DNA of 23,242 bases from Arcobacter sp. (GCA_016744485.1 JADGEG010000007.1:1-23242), one strand, 5' to 3'. Shown: positions 7,165 to 15,825, counted from the first letter of the stretch. Translations and numbers: made by a program. Notes: a model not told the origin generated them from the sequence alone.

Positions 7165-8232
7165 TTGGGCATTTTAGACATTGTTAATGCAGGAGTTTTA
7201 AATGCTTCTGAAGCAAAAAAATTGTTTGCTTATGCTAAAAAAAATAGTTTTGCAATTCCTGCTGTGAATGTTGTGGGAAGTGATTCTATAAATGCCGCAC
7301 TTGAAGCCGCAGCAAAAGTGAATTCACCTATTATAATTCAGTTTTCAAATGGTGGAGCTCAGTATTATGCAGGAAAAGGACTTAAAAGTTTAAATTCTGG
7401 AGTTTTAGGTGCTATTAGTGGAGCTATGCATGTTCATATGATGGCTAAATCATATGGAGTACCTGTAATACTTCATACAGATCATGCATCTAAAAAGTTA
7501 CTTCCTTGGATAAATGGATTGCTTGATGCTGGAAAATTGCACTTTGAACAATATCAAAGACCATTATATACTTCACATATGTTAGATTTATCAGAAGAGC
7601 CATTAGATGAAAATATTTCTATTTGTTCTTCGTATTTTACGAAAATGAATGAAATTAATATGATGATTGAAATTGAACTTGGCATTACAGGAGGTGAAGA
7701 AGATGGTGTGGATAATACTGGCATTGATAACTCTTTACTTTATACACAGCCTGAAGATGTCGCTTATGCTTTTGAAGAATTAAATAAAATCAGTCCAAAC
7801 TTTACAATTGCAGCTTCTTTTGGAAATGTACATGGTGTCTATAAACCAGGCAATGTACAACTTTCTCCAATAATTTTAAAAAATTCTCAAGAGTTTTTAC
7901 AAAATAAAAACAATAAAGAATATCAAGCTGTTGATTTTGTTTTTCACGGAGGATCTGGCTCTTTAATTAAAGACATTCATGAATCTATTGATTATGGTGT
8001 AATAAAAATGAATATTGATACAGATACACAATGGGCAACATGGCTTGGTGTTAAGAATTATAATGAAAAATATAATTCTTATTTACAAAGTCAAATTGGA
8101 AATAAAGATGGAAATGATATTCCTAATAAATCATATTATGATCCAAGAAAATGGTTAAGAGCTGGACAAGAATCATTAATTTCTAGACTTGAACAGAGTT
8201 TTATAGATTTGCGCTGTATTAATAAAAATTAA
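7165..8232 (+). CDS. fba: Class II fructose-1,6-bisphosphate aldolase
   Basis: Zinc-dependent aldolase interconverting fructose 1,6-bisphosphate with dihydroxyacetone phosphate and glyceraldehyde 3-phosphate; in Campylobacterota, which usually lack phosphofructokinase, it serves mainly gluconeogenesis. The 355-residue product has the class IIa signature VILHTDHASKKLLPW, with catalytic D106 and zinc ligand H107. Further on are FGNVHGVYKPGN, FHGGSGS and NIDTDTQWA for zinc and phosphate binding. The start is TTG at 7165, supported by AAGGA 6 bases upstream (7154-7158) that overlaps the stop of the preceding gene, so translation is coupled. Confidence 0.97.
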   Translation: MGILDIVNAGVLNASEAKKLFAYAKKNSFAIPAVNVVGSDSINAALEAAAKVNSPIIIQFSNGGAQYYAGKGLKSLNSGVLGAISGAMHVHMMAKSYGVPVILHTDHASKKLLPWINGLLDAGKLHFEQYQRPLYTSHMLDLSEEPLDENISICSSYFTKMNEINMMIEIELGITGGEEDGVDNTGIDNSLLYTQPEDVAYAFEELNKISPNFTIAASFGNVHGVYKPGNVQLSPIILKNSQEFLQNKNNKEYQAVDFVFHGGSGSLIKDIHESIDYGVIKMNIDTDTQWATWLGVKNYNEKYNSYLQSQIGNKDGNDIPNKSYYDPRKWLRAGQESLISRLEQSFIDLRCINKN

Positions 8233-8267
8233 TTTTTAGTTACTATGTTCTTTAAATTACAAAATAC

Positions 8268-9188
8268 TTGTTAAAATATACAAACTCTTTAATACAAAAA
8301 ATCTCTTTTAATAAAACCCATTTTTATATAAAAAGAGATGATTTATTAGATGTAGATTTTTCAGGAAATAAAGCTAGAAAATTATATTATTTTTTATATA
8401 ATGATTTGAAGAATACAAATAAAATCATTTCTTATGGATCTGCTCAATCAAATACTTTATCTTCTTTAGCTATTTTAGCAAAATATAAAAATATGAAATT
8501 AGATTTTTATGTTAATCATATACCAACTTTTTTAACAAATAAGCCCCAAGGTAATTATAAAAAAGCCTTAGAAAATAATGCAAATATTATTTCAACAAAA
8601 CATATAAATTATAATGAAAATTTAAATACTTATATTCAAAAAATAATTTTAAAACACGAAAATAATTATATTTTTATTCCCGAAGGTGCCTCTTGCAAAC
8701 AAGCTGAATTTGGTATAAAAATATTAGCAAATGAAATTAAAAAATGGACAAAAACAAATAAAATAAATAAATTAAAAATATTTTTACCAAGTGGTACAGG
8801 TACAAGTTCTTTATTTTTACAAAAAAATCTTAAAGAGTTTGAAATTTTAACTTGTGCTTGTGTCGGAGATGATGAATATTTAAAAAAACAATTTAAAATG
8901 TTAGAAACAAATGAACTTTTACATCCAAAAATTATCAGGCTAAATAAAAAATATCATTTTGGAAAACTTTATAAAGAATTTTTTGAGATACATAATGAAC
9001 TTTTAAAACAAACAAAAATTGAATTTGATTTACTTTATGATTCTTTAGGCTGGATTACTCTTGAAAAATATATACAAAATAACAAAAGCTTAGAATCTTA
9101 TGATATTTTGTATATTCATCAAGGAGGTCTTTTAGGCAATGAAAGTATGAAAGCTAGATATTTACATAAGTATCAAATAAGTTTTTGA
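8268..9188 (+). CDS. PLP-dependent ACC deaminase/D-cysteine desulfhydrase-like protein
   Basis: Fold type II PLP enzyme of about 306 residues. FYIKRDDLLDVDFSGNKARK holds the PLP lysine K35, SYGSAQSNTL near 65-75 is the substrate-binding loop, FIPEGASCKQAEFGI follows, and LPSGTGTSS is the phosphate-binding loop. The family includes 1-aminocyclopropane-1-carboxylate deaminase and D-cysteine desulfhydrase, which sequence alone does not separate; the protein is shorter than either (about 330-340). The start is TTG at 8268: a stop lies 15 bases upstream in frame, no ATG precedes the conserved N-terminus, and there is no ribosome site, so expression may be weak. It lies 35 bases after fba. Confidence 0.82.
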   Translation: MLKYTNSLIQKISFNKTHFYIKRDDLLDVDFSGNKARKLYYFLYNDLKNTNKIISYGSAQSNTLSSLAILAKYKNMKLDFYVNHIPTFLTNKPQGNYKKALENNANIISTKHINYNENLNTYIQKIILKHENNYIFIPEGASCKQAEFGIKILANEIKKWTKTNKINKLKIFLPSGTGTSSLFLQKNLKEFEILTCACVGDDEYLKKQFKMLETNELLHPKIIRLNKKYHFGKLYKEFFEIHNELLKQTKIEFDLLYDSLGWITLEKYIQNNKSLESYDILYIHQGGLLGNESMKARYLHKYQISF

Positions 9189-9199
9189 TTTATTTTAGA

Positions 9200-9211
9200 T
9201 ACAATTATATT
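9200..9211 (+). promoter_or_regulatory. Candidate -10 region of tgt
   Basis: TACAAT at 9200-9205 and TATATT at 9206-9211 are adjacent -10 candidates in the 47-base gap before tgt. The AAAGG ribosome site at 9219-9223 stands 12 bases from the ATG, longer than ideal. Confidence 0.35.
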
Positions 9212-9235
9212 ATTTTTTAAAGGTTTATATTTAAA

Positions 9236-10357
9236 ATGTTATTTAGAATAGATGCTATATCTAACAATGCAAGAGCCTGTACGATACAAACACAAAATAG
9301 TACAATACAAACACCAGTATTTATGCCAGTTGGAACTCAAGGAACAGTTAAAACTTTAGATGCAAATGATATGTTAAATTTAGATGCAAAAATAATACTT
9401 GCTAATACTTATCATTTATATTTACGACCAGGAAGTAAAATAATCAAAGACTTTGGAGGTTTGCATGGTTTTTCTAAATTTTCAAATTCTTTTTTAACAG
9501 ATTCTGGTGGTTTTCAAGCATTCTCTCTTAGTGAAAACTCAAAAGCACACGAAGATGGCATTGTCTTTAAATCACACATAGATGGGAGTAAGCACTACTT
9601 TACACCAAAAAGTGTTTTAGATACTCAATATGAGCTAAATAGTGATATTATGATGATATTAGATGATTTAGTAGCCTTACCAAATAGTGATGAAAGAATT
9701 AAACAAAGTATTAAAAGAACGACTGCATGGGCAAAAGAAGCTATTACTTATCATATAAGTCAAAAAGATAAAGGTATAGGTCTTCATCAAAATATTTTTG
9801 CCATTATTCAAGGAGGAACTAGTAAACAATATAGAGAAATATCTGCACAGCAATTATGTTCATTGAAAGATTATGACGGTTTTGCTATTGGAGGTTTAAG
9901 TGTAGGTGAATCTAATACTTCTATGTATGAAACAGTTGAATTTACTACACAATTTATGCCAAAAGACAAACCAAGATATCTAATGGGTGTTGGAACACCT
10001 GAAGATTTAATTGAAAATATACATAGAGGTATAGATATGTTTGACTGTGTCATGCCTACAAGAAATGCACGAAATGGCACACTTTTTACATCATTTGGAA
10101 GATTAAATATAAGAAATGCTTCGAATAAAGAAGATAGAAAAGCTATTGATACTGAATGTACTTGCTATACTTGTCAAAACTTCTCAAGAGCTTATTTGAA
10201 CCATTTATATAAAGCAAAAGAAATTACATATTTTAGACTCGCCACTTTACATAATCTTCACTATTATTTAAATCTCATGAAAGAAGCTAGAGAATCTATA
10301 CTAAATAATACATGGAATGAATTTAAAAATGAATTTTATTGTAAAAGGAAAAAATAA
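9236..10357 (+). CDS. tgt: tRNA-guanine transglycosylase
   Basis: Exchanges guanine 34 of GUN-anticodon tRNAs for preQ1 on the way to queuosine. The 373-residue product has D89 in FLTDSGGFQ (general acid/base), IIQGG, GFAIGGLSVGE for base recognition, and the nucleophile D270 in MFDCVMPTRNARNG. The zinc site is C308, C310, C313 and H339 (ECTCYTC then LATLH). Length matches bacterial Tgt. The ATG is fixed by the family N-terminus although the ribosome site is distant. The 3' end points at the unknown minus-strand gene, 25 bases away, with no clear terminator between. Confidence 0.97.
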   Translation: MLFRIDAISNNARACTIQTQNSTIQTPVFMPVGTQGTVKTLDANDMLNLDAKIILANTYHLYLRPGSKIIKDFGGLHGFSKFSNSFLTDSGGFQAFSLSENSKAHEDGIVFKSHIDGSKHYFTPKSVLDTQYELNSDIMMILDDLVALPNSDERIKQSIKRTTAWAKEAITYHISQKDKGIGLHQNIFAIIQGGTSKQYREISAQQLCSLKDYDGFAIGGLSVGESNTSMYETVEFTTQFMPKDKPRYLMGVGTPEDLIENIHRGIDMFDCVMPTRNARNGTLFTSFGRLNIRNASNKEDRKAIDTECTCYTCQNFSRAYLNHLYKAKEITYFRLATLHNLHYYLNLMKEARESILNNTWNEFKNEFYCKRKK

Positions 10358-10382
10358 GAGGACAATAATATATAAAATTATA

Positions 10383-11372
10383 CTAAGGACAGTTTATATT
10401 AGTAATAACATCAGCTTGTAAATCAACTTTTTTATTTGTATTATTATACTTGTTATCATATATGAAACTGTGTTTCACTTCCAGTATTCTATCATTAAAG
10501 TCTCGGTCTATATAATCTTCATACAATAAATAATAATGTGTTTTTGATACATTTTCTTCTGTTTTTAAAGGATTATTATTTAGCCAATTATTATAATTAA
10601 GAGTTTGAGCATGATCTATAAATGCATCATAATCATTTATAGCTAATTTTTTATAATTATTAACACCTATATCTATAAAATCTATTTGAGTAGATAAGTA
10701 CTCTCCTCCTCCAATCATCATGGTTTTTTTGTCAATACATTTATCTTTGAAATGATTCTCAATCTTGCTTTGTTTCTTTTCATCAGAAACGATGAAAAAA
10801 CCTTCATCTTCCTTTAGATGTAAAGTATCAGATTGATCAAACTTTAAATTTTTTATACATTCTTTTCCATTTTCTTTGGTTAATTCATAAGTACCAGTTA
10901 AATTTTTCATATTTGCACTTGAGCTTTTTCGTGTTATTTTTTTGTGTTCTAGCATTTTTTTTATATTAGTAGAACTTAATACTTTAGGAGTATTAAATGA
11001 AGTTATATTTAAAAACTTATACCAAAATGTACTGTGTTCTAATTCCTTGATCGTTAAACTTACATTTAAAGGATTTCCACTAGAGTCTTTTCTCCATATA
11101 GTAGAAAAAGAAATGGGAATACTAAGTGTTTTATTTATAATTTTGTGAGCAATTCTTTCTGCAAAACATATTGCTTCTTCGTGTGTTTTATCTTCTGTTA
11201 TTTTAGTTTCATAAATACTTGCTAAAGTAATAGCAGAATCATGAGCCAAGCTTTTTAAAGAATAGCCTTTTTTTTTGATTAATCGTTCATCAAATAATGT
11301 TGCAATAAATATAATAACTAAAAATACAAGAATAAAGCCTAATAATATCTGTTCAATAAATGCATTTTTTAT
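10383..11372 (-). CDS. Unknown membrane-anchored protein with non-standard ATA start
   Basis: I do not recognise this family. A TTG at 11249 would give 288 residues but has no ribosome site. The frame stays open upstream to an ATA at 11372-11370, with AAAGG at 11384-11380 exactly 7 bases before it; this adds 41 residues, IKNAFIEQILLGFILVFLVI and a few more hydrophobic ones, then FDERLIKKKG. The result is about 329 residues: one N-terminal helix and a soluble, probably periplasmic domain with four cysteines, one in the terminal NCP. A glutamate near the start of the helix and the alanine-rich stretch after it vaguely recall TadE or pilin-like proteins, but the cleavage motif does not fit and no pilus gene adjoins. 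It is transcribed alone from its own promoter, downstream of repeats at 11442-11460. Confidence 0.6.
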   Translation of the reverse strand: MKNAFIEQILLGFILVFLVIIFIATLFDERLIKKKGYSLKSLAHDSAITLASIYETKITEDKTHEEAICFAERIAHKIINKTLSIPISFSTIWRKDSSGNPLNVSLTIKELEHSTFWYKFLNITSFNTPKVLSSTNIKKMLEHKKITRKSSSANMKNLTGTYELTKENGKECIKNLKFDQSDTLHLKEDEGFFIVSDEKKQSKIENHFKDKCIDKKTMMIGGGEYLSTQIDFIDIGVNNYKKLAINDYDAFIDHAQTLNYNNWLNNNPLKTEENVSKTHYYLLYEDYIDRDFNDRILEVKHSFIYDNKYNNTNKKVDLQADVITNINCP

Positions 11373-11413
11373 TTTAAAACCTTTTAAATAATAGTTTTAA
11401 ACACTAAGGTATC

Positions 11414-11422
11414 AGTTTAGCA
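11414..11422 (-). promoter_or_regulatory. Extended -10 promoter of the unknown gene
   Basis: TGCTAAACT on the minus strand fits an extended -10 (TGn plus hexamer). It lies 41 bases upstream of the ATA codon. The 8-mer TATGCTAA around it recurs at the SurA-like and ferredoxin promoters. Confidence 0.45.
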
Positions 11423-11441
11423 TAAATTATGTATTTATTTC

Positions 11442-11460
11442 TTAAAGTTAAGTTAAAGTT
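11442..11460. repeat. Tandem TTAAAGTT repeats, 11-base period
   Basis: TTAAAGTT occurs at 11442-11449 and 11453-11460, separated by AAG. The pair is just upstream of the expected -35 position of the unknown gene, the usual place for an activator such as an OmpR-type regulator. Function is inferred only from spacing and position. The rest of the 11373-11528 gap shows nothing further. Confidence 0.4.
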
Positions 11461-11528
11461 ACTTGTTTTATATTTAAAAATATTATTATAATTTCTAAAA
11501 CAAACTTAAATCAAAAAATGAAGAATAT

Positions 11529-12506
11529 CTAAAATTTGACGATATAACGAGAGCTTATTTTTCCTAAAAGTATGTTTTCATATGTTTCTTTGATTTCATT
11601 TAAAGATATTTGTTTTGTCAATGTATCCAAGGATTTTATTTTAAATTCATTTGATATTTGATTCCACATTAAATCTTTTTTTTCTAATTTTGCTTCAACA
11701 CTATCAATACCTATTAATCTAATAGCTCTTAAAATAAATGGAAAAACATTTGTATGAAGTTCATATGAGGAAACTAAACCACAGCAAGTAGCTACACCAT
11801 TATATTTAATAGACTTTAATGCTTCGTTTAAAATATTTCCACCAACTGTATCAATTATACCTGCAAATTTTTCTTTTAATAAAGGTCTTTTATCTACTTT
11901 ATCAAAAGTATTTCTTAAAATCACTTCATTTGCACCTAAGCTTTTAAGATAAGGTATTTTATCTTCTTTTCCACTAATTGCAATGACATTAAAACCAAGT
12001 TTAGATAAAACTGCTATTGATATACTTCCTACTCCACCACTTGCTCCTGTTACTAAAATATCCCCATCTTCTTTTTTTACACCATTTTTAAGAAGTTCAT
12101 TTATACTCAAAGCTGCTGTTAGACCAGCTGTCCCATAAATCATACTTTCTTTTAAACTTAAATTTTTAGGTTTTTTAATTATCCATTTATCTTGTACTTT
12201 TACAAATTGGCTATGTCCTCCATTTGTATTCATACCTAAATCATAACCAGTTACTATTACTTTATCACCTTTTTTAAAAAGTTCTGATTTACTTTCTTCT
12301 ATAATACCAGCTAAGTCGATACCAGTTATATGTGGAAAGTTTTGTGTAACACCTTTATTTCCTATAGAACTTAGGGCATCTTTAAAATTAAGTGAAGAAT
12401 AAGCTGTTTTTATAAGTACTTCATTATTGTTAATTATAGGAATATCTACTTCTTTGACACCTGAAATAAATTTATCATTTATTTTTTCTACTACATAAGC
12501 TTTCAT
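11529..12506 (-). CDS. AcuI/YhdH-type acrylyl-CoA reductase or quinone oxidoreductase
   Basis: NADPH-dependent, zinc-free medium-chain reductase of 325 residues. The N-terminal catalytic fold shows SSLNFKDALSSIGNKGV and GIDLAGII, then VTGYDLGMNTNGGHSQF, wording typical of YhdH/AcuI. The nucleotide-binding fold carries VTGASGGVGSISIAVLSKLG. AcuI reduces acryloyl-CoA to propionyl-CoA; the same family has quinone or enal reductases, so the substrate is not fixed. It is the last gene of the SurA-like/gatB/gpsA run, 38 bases after gpsA, with AAAAAGG 8 bases ahead of its ATG. Confidence 0.88.
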   Translation of the reverse strand: MKAYVVEKINDKFISGVKEVDIPIINNNEVLIKTAYSSLNFKDALSSIGNKGVTQNFPHITGIDLAGIIEESKSELFKKGDKVIVTGYDLGMNTNGGHSQFVKVQDKWIIKKPKNLSLKESMIYGTAGLTAALSINELLKNGVKKEDGDILVTGASGGVGSISIAVLSKLGFNVIAISGKEDKIPYLKSLGANEVILRNTFDKVDKRPLLKEKFAGIIDTVGGNILNEALKSIKYNGVATCCGLVSSYELHTNVFPFILRAIRLIGIDSVEAKLEKKDLMWNQISNEFKIKSLDTLTKQISLNEIKETYENILLGKISSRYIVKF

Positions 12507-12544
12507 CTTTTATACCTTTTTTAAATTTTTTATACAATATATTA

Positions 12545-13441
12545 TTAGGAATTTAATAAATCATTTAAACTATCTTTTGGATTCTTTCCTTCTATTATTT
12601 TATAAACTTCTAGTGCTATTGGGGTATAAATACCATTATCTGTTGATAGGTGGTTAATAGCTTGGGCAGTTTTGACACCCTCAGCTACTTCTCCTAAATC
12701 TTCTAAAATTTCATCGAGTGTTTTATTTTTTGCAAGTTCTAAACCGACTCTGTAGTTACGACTAAGTGTTGAACTAGCAGTTAGGAAAAGATCTCCTGCA
12801 CCACTAAGTCCTATAAAACTTGATTGTTTTGCACCAAAATATTGTCCAAATCTTTGCATTTCTACTAAACCTCTTGATATTAAAGAAGCCCTTGCATTAT
12901 TTCCAAGATTTAAACCTTCACAAATACCAGAAGCAATGGCTAAGACATTTTTATAAGCGCCTGCTATTTCAGCCCCAATAACATCTTCTGAATAATAAAG
13001 TTTTAAAAAATTAGGAAAAAATTTTTTAAATTCACTATAAAGTTTTTTAGATTTTGAATTTATTACAATAGCTGTAGGTAATCTTTGTATAACTTCAGAG
13101 GCAAAAGAAGGTCCTGAAATAAATCCAATATTTGAAGAAGGTACAAATTTTTCATAAATGTCATTTAAAAACATACCTGTTTTTGCTTCTATTCCTTTAG
13201 AAGCTACTAATATTTTTTGATTTTTATACACAAAATTTTGTTTTAACCAAGTTCTTATTTCTTGAGAAGGAATTGTTATTATTAAATACTCACATTCTAA
13301 TGCTTCTTTTAAAGTAACAAATTGTTTAAGATTTCTTGTGGTTCTTGAACTAATAAAAGTATCTTGTTTAGTATTTAAAGCATAATGTAATGCTTGTCCC
13401 CATTTACCAGCACCAATTACTGCTATGTGACCTTTTTTCAT
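12545..13441 (-). CDS. gpsA: NAD(P)H-dependent glycerol-3-phosphate dehydrogenase
   Basis: Reduces dihydroxyacetone phosphate to sn-glycerol 3-phosphate, the backbone for phospholipids. The 298-residue protein has the Rossmann motif IGAGKWG at 9-15, ISGPSFASEV at 108-117, and the catalytic lysine K164 in GAYKNVLAIASG, followed by NNARASLISRGLVEM and GLSGAGDL of the C-terminal domain. It is shorter than E. coli GpsA (339), as is usual for this phylum. CAAAGG precedes the ATG; gatB ends 22 bases upstream. Confidence 0.96.
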   Translation of the reverse strand: MKKGHIAVIGAGKWGQALHYALNTKQDTFISSRTTRNLKQFVTLKEALECEYLIITIPSQEIRTWLKQNFVYKNQKILVASKGIEAKTGMFLNDIYEKFVPSSNIGFISGPSFASEVIQRLPTAIVINSKSKKLYSEFKKFFPNFLKLYYSEDVIGAEIAGAYKNVLAIASGICEGLNLGNNARASLISRGLVEMQRFGQYFGAKQSSFIGLSGAGDLFLTASSTLSRNYRVGLELAKNKTLDEILEDLGEVAEGVKTAQAINHLSTDNGIYTPIALEVYKIIEGKNPKDSLNDLLNS

Positions 13442-13463
13442 TAGACAGCCTTTGTATGAAAAT

Positions 13464-14888
13464 TTATGCTAATCTTTGTTTTAATAGTTCATTCACTTTT
13501 TGTGGATTTGCACTTCCTTTACTAGCTTTCATAGTTTGACCTACAAAAAAACCAAATAATTTATCTTTCCCTGCTTTGTATTGTTCCACTTTTTGAGTAT
13601 TGCAATTTAATATATCATCAATTATTTTTAAAATTGCTCCATCATCACTTACTTGTTTTAATCCAAGCTTATCAATAGCTGCATTAACTTCAATATCATT
13701 CATCATTAGATAGTCTAGTACTTCTTTGCCTGCTTTTCCTGAAATTGTACCATCTTCTATATTTTTTACTATTTGGGCTAATTTTAAAGCCTGTACAGGT
13801 GATGTTAAGACATTCATACCATCTTTTAATCTTCCTTGTAATTCAACACTTAACCAAACAATTGCATTTTTAGCAGATATATTAAGGCTCATCATTTGTT
13901 CAAAAAAATTAGCCATTTCTAAAGTTGAAGTTATAACAGAAGCATCATATTCCTTTATATTATAATTTTTTATATATCTTGCTTTTTTTTCATCTGGAAG
14001 TTCAGGAATTTTTGAATATTTTTCAAGCATTTCATTACTTATAATTAAAGGTAATAAATCAGGATCAGGAAAATACCTATAATCTGCAGCATCTTCTTTA
14101 CCTCTCATTGAGCGTGTTTCACTGGTATTTACATCAAATAGTCTTGTTTCTTGAATAATTTGTGTTGAATGAACTCCATCTTCCCAAGCTTCAATATGCC
14201 TATTTACTTCAAATTTAATAGCTTTTTCAATAAATTTAAATGAATTCATATTTTTAATTTCACATCTTGTATAAAGTTTTGTTTCACCTTTTGGTCTAAT
14301 AGATATATTTACATCACATCTAAAAGATCCTTCTTGCATATTAGCATCACTAATTCCTAGATAACGTACAATTGAATGAAGTTTTTTAAGATATAAAATA
14401 GCTTCTTCGCTAGATCTCATATCTGGTTCTGATACTATTTCAAGCAATGGAGTTCCAGCTCTATTTAAGTCTACTTGTGAAAAATCATTAGAATGAATAT
14501 TTTTTCCTGCATCATTTTCTAAATGTGCCCTTGTAATTCCTATTTTTTTAGAAGTTCCATCTTTAAAATCAATTACTAACTCTCCTAAATCAACAACGGG
14601 TACTTCAAATTGTGATATTTGATAAGCATTTGGTAAATCTGGATAAAAATAGTTTTTTCTATTAAAAATAGAATTTTGATTTATTTTTGATTTAATTGCA
14701 GTTCCTAACATAATAGCCTTATGAACAGCTTCTTTATTTAGTACAGGTAAAGCTCCTGGAAGTCCTAAGCATGTTGGGCATACATTCGTATTTGCTTTTG
14801 CTCCAAAACTAGTAGCACAAGCACAAAATAGTTTTGATTTTGTATTTAATTGAACATGTACTTCAAGACCTATTATTATTTCAAACAT
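13464..14888 (-). CDS. gatB: Asp-tRNA(Asn)/Glu-tRNA(Gln) amidotransferase subunit B
   Basis: Subunit of the GatCAB complex that amidates Glu-tRNA(Gln), and where needed Asp-tRNA(Asn), replacing glutaminyl-tRNA synthetase. The 474-residue product shows the GatB start FEIIIGLEVHVQLNTKSKLF, CPTCLGLPGALPVLN, YFYPDLPNAYQISQF (the tRNA-glutamyl kinase site) and DYRYFPDPDLLPL, with the tRNA-binding YqeY-like tail at the C-terminus. C22, C24, C37 and C40 could bind zinc as in other GatB. It lies 9 bases after the SurA-like gene, with AAAGGA upstream of the ATG. gatA and gatC are not in the window. Confidence 0.97.
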   Translation of the reverse strand: MFEIIIGLEVHVQLNTKSKLFCACATSFGAKANTNVCPTCLGLPGALPVLNKEAVHKAIMLGTAIKSKINQNSIFNRKNYFYPDLPNAYQISQFEVPVVDLGELVIDFKDGTSKKIGITRAHLENDAGKNIHSNDFSQVDLNRAGTPLLEIVSEPDMRSSEEAILYLKKLHSIVRYLGISDANMQEGSFRCDVNISIRPKGETKLYTRCEIKNMNSFKFIEKAIKFEVNRHIEAWEDGVHSTQIIQETRLFDVNTSETRSMRGKEDAADYRYFPDPDLLPLIISNEMLEKYSKIPELPDEKKARYIKNYNIKEYDASVITSTLEMANFFEQMMSLNISAKNAIVWLSVELQGRLKDGMNVLTSPVQALKLAQIVKNIEDGTISGKAGKEVLDYLMMNDIEVNAAIDKLGLKQVSDDGAILKIIDDILNCNTQKVEQYKAGKDKLFGFFVGQTMKASKGSANPQKVNELLKQRLA

Positions 14889-14897
14889 TTATTTCCT

Positions 14898-15731
14898 TTA
14901 TCTCACTATTCTTATATTTGCAGTCAATTTTAATCTATCAAAAAAATCTTTTAAATATTTTCTTTCTCTATCTTGCATAACTATATTAAAAATTCTATCT
15001 CTTACATCTTCAAATTTAATTGTCTTTATATCTTCTTTTTTTTTAATTAGTAAACTTGTGTATTTTTTATTAGATGAGAAAATAGGTGTAAATGTATTTA
15101 TTTTTGTATCACTTATGATAAATCTTAATTGAGAGTTAAGTTCATCTTGTTTTAAAATAATATCACTTTGCTCTACATTTGCACTATTTAACATAGGGTT
15201 AGTTTGAATTAAAAGTAATTCTTTTTTGGAACTAGAAGCATATTTTCTTACATAAATCTTAGAAGCAGATTGAAATAAATTAGCATTGTTTTCATAAAAA
15301 ATTTTTAAATCTACTTCATTTGCTATTTTTAAGTTTCCTCTAATTAGTTTATTCGATAATTTTTGTTTAATAATATTATTTTTAATATTATCTTCATAAG
15401 CTGCATAATTTTTATATTTTTGTTTAATAATAGATTTAAATGTATATAAATCCATTCCATTATTAGAGGCTACTTTTTCAAGATATGAATTTACATCAAA
15501 AATATCTGCACTTATATTATTCTCAGTAATTAAATCTTTAAATAAAACTTCATCTACTAATTGACCAATGGCTTCATCTTTATTTATATTGAATAGTTTC
15601 ATTTTATGTTCTATATCATAAATTGTAATTGCATCATCATTTACAACTAATGCAATAGCGTTTATAACTTGTGCATAAGAAACACTAACTAATATAAAAA
15701 ATCCAAACAACAACTTTTTCATTTTTTTCAT
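14898..15731 (-). CDS. SurA-like periplasmic chaperone with degenerate isomerase domain
   Basis: Exported protein with a signal peptide (KKLLFGFFILVSVSYAQ) and a SurA_N-type beginning: INAIALVVNDDAITIYDIEHK is the usual entry to this fold. The C-terminal half lies where a parvulin domain would be but I cannot find its GGxLG or FGxHI motifs, so isomerase activity is doubtful. It resembles in size and layout the Campylobacter SurA-like chaperone Cj1289. Three ATGs lie at 15737, 15731 and 15722; AAGG ends directly next to the first and about 6 bases before the second, so I choose 15731 (277 residues). It is the first gene of the gatB-gpsA operon. Confidence 0.82.
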   Translation of the reverse strand: MKKMKKLLFGFFILVSVSYAQVINAIALVVNDDAITIYDIEHKMKLFNINKDEAIGQLVDEVLFKDLITENNISADIFDVNSYLEKVASNNGMDLYTFKSIIKQKYKNYAAYEDNIKNNIIKQKLSNKLIRGNLKIANEVDLKIFYENNANLFQSASKIYVRKYASSSKKELLLIQTNPMLNSANVEQSDIILKQDELNSQLRFIISDTKINTFTPIFSSNKKYTSLLIKKKEDIKTIKFEDVRDRIFNIVMQDRERKYLKDFFDRLKLTANIRIVR

Positions 15732-15755
15732 TACCATCCTTTTAATAAAGCTCTT

Positions 15756-15764
15756 ATATTAGCA
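15756..15764 (-). promoter_or_regulatory. Extended -10 promoter of the SurA-like operon
   Basis: TGCTAATAT on the minus strand fits TGn plus a -10 hexamer, 24 bases upstream of the chosen ATG. It shares the 8-mer TATGCTAA with two other minus-strand promoters of the window. Confidence 0.5.
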
Positions 15765-15825
15765 TAAAATTTATAAAAAATAAGACGAAATAAAATGATA
15801 AAAAATTACCAACTATGCAAGAATT

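Noticed and set aside
11339..11363. ATG at 11363 near the start of the unknown gene
   Set aside because: It is out of frame with the protein and reaches a stop after 8 codons.
13726..13965. Plus-strand frame within gatB
   Set aside because: Shadow of gatB.
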